Positions 30,703 through 39,874 of a stretch of DNA of 64,000 bases are shown here, piece by piece; the stretch's first letter is position 1, and the number at the start of each line of letters is the position of its first letter. The position numbers and the translations under genes were made by a program. Source of the DNA: Stropharia rugosoannulata (taxonomy: Eukaryota > Basidiomycota > Agaricomycetes > Agaricales > Strophariaceae); contig JANCIK010000005.1 in NCBI GenBank assembly GCA_028532985.1, positions 1,680,501 to 1,744,500 on the forward strand. Reading direction: 5' to 3'. The notes beneath the pieces are model-generated. The model made no database searches and had not been told where the DNA came from. It saw nothing but the letters and a program-made list of their open reading frames with translations.

Positions 30703-31063
30703 TCTCAATGTGTGGTTGCAGTGACTTGCGTTTGTCTTTCTGCACAAAGACGTACGCAGCACAACCAAAAACACGGAGATGGCTCATATCAGGTTTCTTG
30801 CCATGCCATGCAGTGTAGGGCACAGAGTCAGTCAGCGACGACGTAGGTAGCCTGTTCCACATGTGAATGTAAGCAAACACTGCAAGTCGCCAAAACGAGA
30901 GTGGGAGCTTTGCCTCTACAAGCATTGCAGTGACGTGCTCAGCAATAGTGTGGTTGGCATGTTCAGCAACGCCATTCTGCTGAGGCCGATTGCATGTGCT
31001 GTGTCGTCTGTGAATGCTGCATTGCTCCATAAACCGTATGAACTCGTTGGACATGTATTCACC
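30703..31063 (-). pseudogene. copia integrase C-part, end of inverted copy
   Basis: Minus strand integrase from YMSNEFIRFMEQCS through NGVAEHANHTI to VFVQKDKRKSLQPH. The catalytic Glu is kept but NRTI is NHTI. At its upstream edge the frame joins a LTR end (AACAGGT|GAATAC), a deletion of leader, gag and PR with GGT shared by both sides. Confidence 0.85.
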
Positions 31064-31209
31064 TGTTAAAAGCGGACGCTTATAGGCACAGAGAGCGCCC
31101 CTAACTCAGGTGGGATGGTAGTGGTAATAGATTAAGAGGCATCTACACTAGTACATGCCTTATATACTACCACAAGCGAGATTAACTATATATGGAGCAT
31201 ACTAATTAT
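31064..31209 (-). repeat. truncated chimeric LTR (A head, B tail)
   Basis: In its own orientation the left part matches group A (CTCCATATATAGTTAATC) and the tail matches group B (ACCATCCCACCTGAGTTAGG...TTTTAACA). The first about 50 bp of the LTR are missing where it meets the opposed LTR at 31210. Confidence 0.75.
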
Positions 31210-31348
31210 TAGCTCCACATTTAGCTTAGTTCGCTTCTGGTAGTATATAAGGCATGTACTAGTGTAGATGCCTCTTAATCTCTTACCACCACCATCTCTG
31301 TGTGAGTTAGGTTCGCTCTCTGCGCCTGTAAGCAGTCTGCTTTCAACA
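31210..31348 (+). repeat. truncated chimeric LTR (B head, A tail), copy 5
   Basis: It starts inside a B-type LTR (CTCCACATTTAGCTTAG) and finishes with the A-type tail ending TTTCAACA, followed by the PBS GGTTATGAGCCCTGC (31349 on). It is the 5' LTR of copy 5, lacking its first about 65 bp. Confidence 0.78.
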
Positions 31349-32066
31349 GGTTATGAGCCCTGCACTCTGAGCATCCTACTCATCACTTCTCTACTGTCCT
31401 TTCTCCACTGAGTGGCTTGGTACTTAACCTAACACTCATTGTCGTTCGTTTTGCCTCGTTTTTTCGTGAGCACGACTGCCACGTCACGACCGTCGTTCTG
31501 GTACCACCTGCGTTACACCAGCTTGCACGGTTATCGAGCAATCCGCCTCTTTTGGTTTTAGGTCAATAGCACTCTCTTGGTGTTCACCAGAGACTTCGCT
31601 CCCCGGGCTTCCCTGATCGTCGAAACACGTGGTTCTTTCGAGGACCTCATCGTTACACGTGTCTCTCGTCACTTGCGCACTCACAGGTCATCACGCTCAG
31701 CCGTTCATCCGCAATTCACTGTTCTTCACCAGAGTGCTCAACTCCATCCAATTGACACTCTGAAACAGTTTTGCTCACTGCACTCGCACATCGTCACTGT
31801 CGTTCGCACAACTCGACCACACATGTTCCGCATCGTTGAACTACCCTCTTGCACAGTCTTGTGTCAATCGGTTCACTGCTGCTCGTGCAATCGACGTTTT
31901 ACTGCAAGTGCTCAACTCGGCCTAATTGTGACACTGCAAGTGTTCTGCCCACTGCTCGTGCATTTCAGCCCAGCTCGTCCCGCAACTTTGTCACATCGTT
32001 TGCGCCATTCTCAGCTACCACCTCATACCACATCACGTCTATCCCCACTTCGCTTCACCTGCAACT
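31349..32066 (+). other. PBS and leader of copia copy 5
   Basis: PBS at 31349-31372, then about 690 nt of group A leader closely matching 14453-15146, including the paired GTGCTCAACTC motifs. No gene. Confidence 0.75.
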
Positions 32067-32938
32067 ATGAGTTTCTTTGCAACACCTCAGTTTGACAAAC
32101 TGAGCACTGCCAACTATCAACTCTGGTCTTGCAACATGAAAGCATGGTTACGCTCTCAGGAGCTATGGCGTCTGGTTACTGGTGAATGCAAGCGTCCTGT
32201 GCTCTCTCTTACGCCGTCTATGGCTGAGATCGAGGCACACAACATATGGACAAGCAAGTCGACTGCTGCTGCTGGCTATATTGTTAGAAACAGCTTGTCA
32301 CTGTTGCTGAGATAGGGGCCTGGAAAGGGGGTGTACGGCACACTGCTGGTGTTGCAGGTGCAAGGGGTCGTCCAAACAGATCGACTAACCGGCCATCCTG
32401 GTGTGGGAATGGACACAAAGCGCCTGGGCTCGGGCGTGCGAGGGAAGAATGTGTGTATTCTGGTCAAGGTCTAATTTAGGATACATCGTGATGGTAAGCT
32501 TTGTATGTACGTGTTAGCACCGGAAGTCCATGAACACGTGATATTCAACATATATCTACAGTCATGTCCAGAACGAGCTCAAATCACACTTGGCTCACAT
32601 TCTGCATGACCCAGTTAGCATGTGGTCGACTCTGGCAGCTGTTGTTCAAATGGCACACTCTGCTTCGCCCCCAGCAGAGGAGACGTCGCAAATCGTTGAG
32701 TATGCAGGTTTTGCATCTGCACTTGCTACGGGTGATGCACAAGGCAATGATTTTGACTGGCTTGCAGATACAGGTGCAACTAGCCATATGACACCTCATC
32801 GAGACTGGATTGTGGAGTACAAACCTCACTGTGTCCCAATTCGTCTTGCAGATGATTCCATCGTCTACTCTGAGGGTGTTGGCAATGTGGTGTTCCATCC
32901 AGTCATCAATGGCAAGAAAGCGAACGCTGTAGTGTAGT
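32067..32938 (+). pseudogene. copia gag-PR (copy 5), split by a solo LTR
   Basis: Gag starts MSFFATPQF, is interrupted at 32282-32550, then resumes at SHVQNELKSHLAHILHDPV and runs directly through EETSQIVEYAG into protease (DTGATSHMTPH). As in all group A copies the gag central domain and CCHC knuckle are missing. The frame ends in a TAG created by a GTAGT duplication (near 32930) shared with copies 6 and 7. Confidence 0.87.
32282..32550. repeat. solo LTR of an unrelated LTR element
   Basis: 269 bp, TGTTAGAAACAG...ATATTCAACA, flanked by TATAT on both sides (32277-32281, 32551-32555). The excised site reads GGCTATATCTACAG, the copia gag sequence. Apart from the TGTTAG start it does not resemble the A or B LTRs. 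The orientation is not certain. Confidence 0.85.
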
Positions 32939-33623
32939 CATTAAATGTGTTCTGCATGTCCCCAAGTTGTGCAACAACCTGCTTGCATGCCTGTACCTCA
33001 CCAAGCGCTCTGGGATCCTGATTGAGATCGATGCAAAGAAGATGTACTTCAACTGCTCTGGCAAGACCATCTTCACTGCAACTATCAATGCATCGCACTC
33101 TGCCATTCTGGATGGCCTCACTCGTCCCATTTGCGAATCTGCATGCTCTGCTTCGTCGTCATCAACGCTACCCCTCAATGCAGAGCTCTGGCATCGTCGT
33201 TGCGGACATCACAGCCATGCACACATTAACAAGCTGCTTTCCAAGGACCTGGTCACTGGCATGCTCGTAACATCGAAAGAGCAACCAGATCCGATTTGCG
33301 AACCATGCTTAGCTGGCAAGATGACATCTGGCACATTTCCGAGCTCAACTCGCAAATTGACCAAACCACTTGAATTGGTGCATTCTGACTTGCACGGTCC
33401 GCTCTCAGTGCCTACACCTGAGGGACATCGCTACTGGATCACATTCATCAACGACTGCACTCACCTGCATGCTGTCATGTTCCTGAAGCGCAAGTCGGAC
33501 GCATTTGATGCATTCAAGGTGTACAAGGCATATGCAGAGAACCAGCTGAATGCGAAAATCAAGGCAATGCAGGATGACAAGGCTGGTGAATACATGTCAA
33601 ACAAGTTCATACGGTTTATGGAG

Positions 33624-33626
<3 letters not shown>
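32939..33626 (+). pseudogene. copia pre-integrase and integrase (copy 5), first part
   Basis: Pre-integrase HHCC region (ELWHRRCGHHSHAHINK, PICEPCLAGK) and integrase core with HSDLHGP and MQDDKAGEYMSNKF, open until LINE5 at RFMEQ. The rest of integrase continues at 44646. Confidence 0.87.
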
Positions 33627-33660
<34 letters not shown>

Positions 33661-34085
33661 AAATCATGGCTTGTGCCAATTTATTACGCGGTGTCCGAAC
33701 ACAGTCCGCGCTGCGAAATACATCACAGAATACTACCTACAGTAGATAGGGAAACATACTCCCCGGGTGAGATGCGACGCGTGGAACAAGTCAAAGCAGG
33801 TAACGCGTCAGACAAGGACGAGACACGCTAGGAGGCGTGTCATGTCAGAAAAGCTAGAGGAGGCTCCTTACTCTGTGATGGCCGAAGCGCCCAGTATGGT
33901 TCACCATGCACCGCACCTAAAGGCTTTGTCCGAAACCCTTCTGGTGATGAGACCTGGAAAGCCCCAACAGTCACTCATCATGCACCATTTAAGGACGGGG
34001 ATCAGGCTGGTGGGGTGCACGCCATTAACGCCGAAGCTGGCTATGGCTGGCGATCATCACAATCACTGCAAGGCCTCCAAAGCTG

Positions 34086-37000
34086 TTATCCAACCCCAGC
34101 GGGGGGAGAGTTAGCAAAGACAGTAGGGTTGTCTTGCAAGAACTTGAGGAGCATAGGGAGGTAAGTCGGAACACCGTCGTAGGAGTGCTTGAGCAGAGGA
34201 CACTCAAACAGGTGTTGCCTGGTCTGGAGGAGAACCCCACAGTCGCAGGAGTACTTTTCGTCAATATTAAAGCGCTTAAAGTAAGCGCCGATGGGCACAT
34301 GCCCTAGTAGGCACCGGGTCATGCGCAATGTGAGAGAAATGGAGTCCCCACAAGATGAGAGCCAAGATCCGCCCTTGGCATATGATGGCTTGATACGATG
34401 TTCTCCGTCGATAGAGTCGAGCTGGAGGAAGTTATGTCCTGCATGATCTGTGTCTCGAAAGAACAGTTGACACCAGGCCCGTAATTGTTGGTCAGCTACC
34501 GCTTTGCGGCAGCTGTCCAAAGAAGAATCCTGGTAGCTGCCGAGTACCCGGGGTTGGGCCTTTAATAAAAGGTGAGCTTCATGATGAATGCCCCATTTGG
34601 ATTTGGATGGGACATCGACAAACGTAATAGAGTGCAAGGGGTCCTTGGAGAACCACTCGCCTAAGGCACGACAGACGGCCAAGGAATGTCCTTGGCCGGA
34701 GTGAATAGATGGGTCCAGGGCTCTCTTAGCAGACGAGAGAGAGCCCGTGAACAAATGGATGTTAGTGCAGTTGTCACGTTGCAGAGCACGGACAATAGCG
34801 TAGCGAATGGCCGCAAGCTCTGCGTCAGGGGCTAGGACCTTACCAGCGACGTATTTGACATCATCTATACGTACGCCGTTTTGATATAGCACCGCACCTG
34901 CGATGGCTTGGTGCAGCTTGCTGGCAGGAACCGAAGCATCCGTGCCAATCAAGATTGCGTCATGTGTCTCCTCTGCTTTGCTGCGGATGGAGTTATAATG
35001 TTTATGGCACGCATTCTCGATGTGGAGATGAATCCACTCGTGGTACGCGACAAGGTCACCGTCAAAATCAGAGACGTCCTTGTGTTCAACAGGGACATAC
35101 TCCGATCTAGGACGGAAATGTATGCAGTTAGGAAATAAATCCAAAAGCCGCTTTCCAGGCTGAGCCTTGTCCGAGCACGGAGAGAAAGTCTCAGTCATGA
35201 AAGGAAGGTCGATTTGAATGTCGGGGATACTGCCCCTGAGCTTCTCGCGAATGCGTTCAGGGATACGAAATAGGGCGTGATAGTGAGGGTCACTATTCTT
35301 GGCATATGGATCCGATAAAAGGGATCTTGTAGGATGGGTGTCTGACAATGTAGCCACGCGGTAGACAGACCGAAGTCTCAGTTTACAGAGGTGGAGGTGA
35401 ATGGGCATGAGGCCAGCGATGGCCTGGACGCCGCCAGTAGGCGAGGTGCGAAAAGCCCCTGTGATCCATACAGCTGCTCTCCGCTGCATGCTAGTAAGAT
35501 TCTTCAAGATGCCCTCCATGGGGGCAGACTTGTAGTACCAAAGCTTATAGCCATACATCGCAATGGGTAGGACGCATGACCGGTAAAGGAGGCGTCTCTG
35601 TTTAGGAGATAGGCCTCTAGCAGAATTGCCAAGCATGCCCATAGCTTTCACCGTGGTCAGTGCTTTGGTTGAGTAGAAACGAACGTGTTCGTGAAATCTG
35701 AGTTCACGATCGAAGAAAAACCCCAAGTAGCGCCATATGGGCTTAGGGGTGAGTGGGGTACTTCCAGTGAACGGGGCGAACCCAGTGTCCAGAGGAGGAT
35801 TGAAACCGTCTCTCGAGCGAGAGAAGTGGAAAAGCTCAGACTTGTTATGTTCCATACGAAGTCCGGCCGCAGTAAATAAGTCAACAAGATAGGCATAGCC
35901 AGCCTTGAGGATAACATTGTTGGTGCCTAGATTACCCGATTGGATGACTAGGGTACCATCATCAACGAAAGAAAGGAGCGTTGTGTCAACGTTCACAGCT
36001 CGTAGGTCGTATATCTTCATTATAGGAGATATGTAGATGGAGGATAAAACGGGGGAGAGGGCAGAGCCTTGGCCACACCCAACGTCCGCCTGTTTAGGTC
36101 CAGAAGAGTGGAATAATTGTTCCAGAGGTACGATGTAACTCTGTCAACCAGGTAGGAGGCAAAGAATTTTGTCACAATGTGAGGAAAGCCAAGCCTTGCA
36201 AGGGTCGCCAGCAAGAAGTCATGGTTAAGCGACGGAAAGAACTGTGCGATGTCGAAAGCCACCACACTAGTCTTGAGCCCCCTGGCCCATCCTGCGCGGA
36301 CAAGATGGGTGAGGTAGACTCCTGCATCTTCCGTAGAATGCTGGCAAATACCGCCAAACTGGTTCGGGTGGACAAGGTCGAGTTTGATCATATCAAACTG
36401 GAAGCGATTAGCGAGAAGCTTTTCGAGAAGTTTGCCCAGGGTATTCAGGAGGACGATAGGCCTGAAATCCTTAGGAGTTGTGTAGGAGGGTTTATTGGGT
36501 TTGGGGATAACCACAGAAACCGACTCCTTAAAATGTTTGGGCCAATGGGAAGCACAAATGCACCCATTAGCCAACGCTAGGATCACGCTGCGACAAGAGT
36601 CGTTGCGAACAATCCTTTTTAAGTGCTGCCATGTAACATGGTCAGGCCCAGGGGATGAATTGTTAGAACAAGACGCAAGTGCGTCAGTCAGTTCTAGCTG
36701 AGAGAAGTTGACCCATTCCCTCACAGGGACCTGGTCCATTTCTTCAAGAATAGAAACATCACAAACACGGTCAGAGGCCGCGTTGTATGTGTTGTGGAGT
36801 GCATCCCAGAGATCTGGGAGGTCGTGACATGGAGAGCCATTATAGAGAATAGACTCACAGGGAGGATTTTTACGCTGTTGGATCCAATTCATGAGATCCC
36901 ACGGGTGTTTCTTAGATTCAGAAATTTCCTTGATGCGGTTATCAAAGAAAACACGTTTAGCGCGTCTGGTGTTAGCGCAGAACTTTCTCCAATTCGTAGC

Positions 37001-38002
37001 AGAGTGATCAACTTTGTACAAATCGAGGGAGTCTTGGCAACCCCAATCCCACCAGGGTTTGGAATGAGGGACAATACGGGCCTCGACAGCATGTTTGTTC
37101 CATGCTGTTGAGAAGGCGGCAGCAATAGCCGAAGCACATGCGTCCACCCGAGCCGGAGTATCAATGGTGCAGCAAAGTGCGCTTATCGATTCTATAACAT
37201 CAGTGAGGAAGGCCTCTTTGGCCTTGCTCCCAGGTTTGATAGATTTTTGGAGGGTATCCGAAATAGTAAGAGAAAGGGGCAATGACACCGCCAGAGGGCA
37301 GTGATCAGAGGCCAGTTTAAGATCTTCGACTCGCTCAATGAGACATGTGAGTGAGTCAGAAGTGGGGATGAACATCAGGTCAATGACTGATGGGGTAAGC
37401 CTCGCATTACGCGAAACAAAAGTAGGTCCTGGGTTGCGGAAGCGGCCCAGGCTGAGTGTAAAAGTGGATGCCATGTCAAGCAAACGGTCAGCGGCACTCC
37501 TGTGGTGAGGGACATTAGGGTCCCATTCACGAGAGTGACAGTTAAAGTCCCCGCCCATATAACATAGGTCGATGGGAAGATTAAGGTCGTCGAGGAGACG
37601 GACAGCAGAATGATGCTCGTCATTGTACACGTTGAGTAGATTAAACGATGCGCCCTGATGAAATAGGGACACAAGAAGTAAGTCACGGTGATTGATCAGG
37701 TCAGATCTCATCGTGGGGCGTAGTGTGGACAATCGACTAGCGATATAAGCCATGACCCGAGGGGGGCCTTCACTGTCAGGTGGGCGTACCATTGGCATCC
37801 AATTAGGGTTGCGCAGTGCGCCCGTAACATTATCACCGTCCGGGTTAGACGTTGATGGAGCGGATCTTACAGTTTGCCAAGCAGGCTCTTGTATAAATAT
37901 TAAATCATACTTGTTATGGCATAGATTTAGAAGTACATCAATGAGCAAGTAATTCTTCTCTACATTGAAAGATAAAACTCTAAGACTCTCCGGCCCTCTC
38001 AT
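34086..38002 (-). pseudogene. LINE5 ORF2, about 1,300 codons, one frameshift
   Basis: From ATG at 38000-38002 (overlapping the ORF1 stop as ATGA): APE endonuclease in the first about 240 residues (FIQEPAW, GGDFNCHSREW, SVIDLMF, ASDHCPLAV), RT from about residue 500 (PIVLLNTLGKLLEK, AFDIAQFFPSL, then GCGQGSALSP-type and FVDD), RNase H and terminal CDCG...HLFEC. A small insertion (about 5 nt) near 36105-36115 shifts frame between RT motifs A and B. In RNase H the usual FTDSL is FTGSL, so one catalytic Asp is Gly. It is the most complete ORF2 here but not functional as read. Confidence 0.88.
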
Positions 38003-38058
38003 TGAGCTGGATGGGGGGAGTTAGAATGGTTACGCTGGCTCGCATTTGGGGTGCATAC
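38003..38058 (-). pseudogene. LINE5 ORF1 C-terminal tip, left of copia 6
   Basis: The last codons of ORF1, separated from the body of ORF1 at 42841 by the copia insertion. Joining is supported by the duplicated CATAC and by the contiguous sequence in LINE2 at 11871-11900. Confidence 0.8.
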
Positions 38059-38261
38059 TGTTAGATTACATGGATTGGACTGACCACCAGCAGTAGATTA
38101 GATATCGCGTACTATAATTAGTACGCTCCATATATAGTTAATCTCGCTTATGGTAGTATATAAGGCATGTACTAGTGTAGATGCCTCTTAATCTCTTACC
38201 ACCACCATCTCTGTGTGAGTTAGGTTCGCTCTCTGCGCCTGTAAGCAGTCTGCTTTCAACA
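38059..38261 (+). repeat. copy 6 5' LTR
   Basis: TGTTAG...TTTCAACA with a palindromic hairpin at 38107-38126 and a TATATAAGG box at about 38157. It differs from the 3' LTR only at ACCACCAG versus ACCATCAG. Confidence 0.95.
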
Positions 38262-38979
38262 GGTTATGAGCCCTGCGCTCTGAGCATCCTACTCATCACT
38301 TCTCTACTGTCCTTTCTCCACTGAGTGGCTTGGTACTTAACCTAACACTCATTGTCGTTCGTTTTGCCTCGTTTTTTCGTGAGCACGACTGCCACGTCAC
38401 GACCGTCGTTCTGGTACCACCTGCGTTCCACCAGCTTGCACGGTTATCGAGCAATCCGCTTCTTTTGGTTTTAGGTCAATAGCACTCTCTTGGTGTTCAC
38501 CAGAGACTTCGCTCCCCGGGCTTCCCTGATCGTCAAAACACGTGGTTCTTTCGAGGACCTCATCGTTACACGTGCCTCTCGTCACTTGCCCACTCACAGG
38601 TCGTCACGATCAGCCGTTCACTCGCAATACACTGTTCTTCACCAGAGTGCTCAACTCCGTCCAATTGACACTCTGAAACAGTTTTGCTCGCTGCACTAGC
38701 ACATCGTCACCATCGTTCGCACAACTCAATCGCACACGTTCCGCATCGTTGAACTACCCTCTTACACAGTCTTGTGTCAATCGGTTCACTGCTGCTCGTG
38801 CAATCGACGTTTTACTGCAAGTGCTCAACTCGGCCAAATTGTGATACTGCAAGTGTTCTGCCCACTGCTCGTGCATTTCAGCCCAGCTCGTCCCGCAACT
38901 TTGTCACATCGTTTGCGCCATTCTCAGCTACCACCTCATACCACATCACGTCTATCCCCACTTCGCTTCACCTGCAACC
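38262..38979 (+). other. copy 6 PBS and leader
   Basis: PBS GGTTATGAGCCCTGC at 38262, then about 690 nt of group A leader up to the gag ATG at 38980. No gene. Confidence 0.8.
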
Positions 38980-39576
38980 ATGAGTTTCTTCGCAACACCT
39001 CAGTTTGACAAACTGAGCACTGCCAACTACCAACTCTGGTCTTGCAACATGAAAGCATGGTTACGCTCTCAGGAGCTATGGCGTCTGGTTACAGGTGAAT
39101 GCAAGCATCCTGTGCTCTCTCTCACGCCGTCTATGGCTGAGATCGAGGCACACGATGCATGGACAAGCAAGTCGACTGCTGCTGCTGTTTACATTCACAG
39201 TCATGTTCAGAACGAGCTGAAATCACACTTGGCTCACATTCTGCATGACCCAGTTAGCATGTGGTTGACTCTGGCAGCTGTTGGTCAAATGGCACACTCT
39301 GCTTCGCCCCCAGCAGAGGAGACGTCGCAAATCGTCGAGTATGCAGGTTTTGCATCTGCACTTGCTACGGGTGATGCACAAGGCAACGATTTCGACTGGC
39401 TTGCAGATACAGGTGCAACTAGCCATATGACACCTCATCGAGACTGGATTGTGGAGTACAAACCTCACTGTGTCCCAATTCGTCTTGCAGATGATTCCAT
39501 CGTCTACTCTGAGGGTGTTGGCAATGTGGTGTTCCATCCAGTCATCAATGGCAAGAAAGCGAACGCTGTAGTGTAG
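38980..39576 (+). pseudogene. copy 6 gag-PR, short gag, premature stop
   Basis: 198 codons. The gag N-terminal domain (MSFFATPQF...SMWLTLAAV) leads without zinc knuckle into protease (DWLADTGATSHMT, LADDSIVYSEGVG). It stops at the TAG made by the GTAGT duplication. A protein of this length lacks most of gag's usual 250-300 residues and would be cut off before pre-integrase. Confidence 0.88.
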
Positions 39577-39874
39577 TCATTAAATGTGTTCTGCATGTCC
39601 CCAAGTTGCGCAACAACCTGCTTGCGTGCCCATCATAGCCATGCACACATCAACAAGCTGCTCACCAAGGGTCTGGTCACTGGCATGCTCGTAACGTTGA
39701 AAGAGCAACCAGATCCGATTTGCGAACCATGCTTAGCTGGCAAGATGACATCTGGCACATTTCCGAGCTCAACTCGCAAATCGACCAAACTGCTGGAATT
39801 GGTGCATTCTGACTTGCATGGTCTGCTCTCAGTGCCTACAACTGAGGGACATCGCTACTGGATCGTGATGGTTT
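39577..39874 (+). pseudogene. copy 6 pre-integrase and integrase start, deleted
   Basis: After the stop the sequence jumps from NNLLAC to HHSHAHINK (about 0.2 kb lost, also lost in copy 7), keeps PICEPCLAGK and HSDLHG, then loses the integrase core between YWI and FMEQC, including the second catalytic Asp. Integrase cannot be active. Confidence 0.85.
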
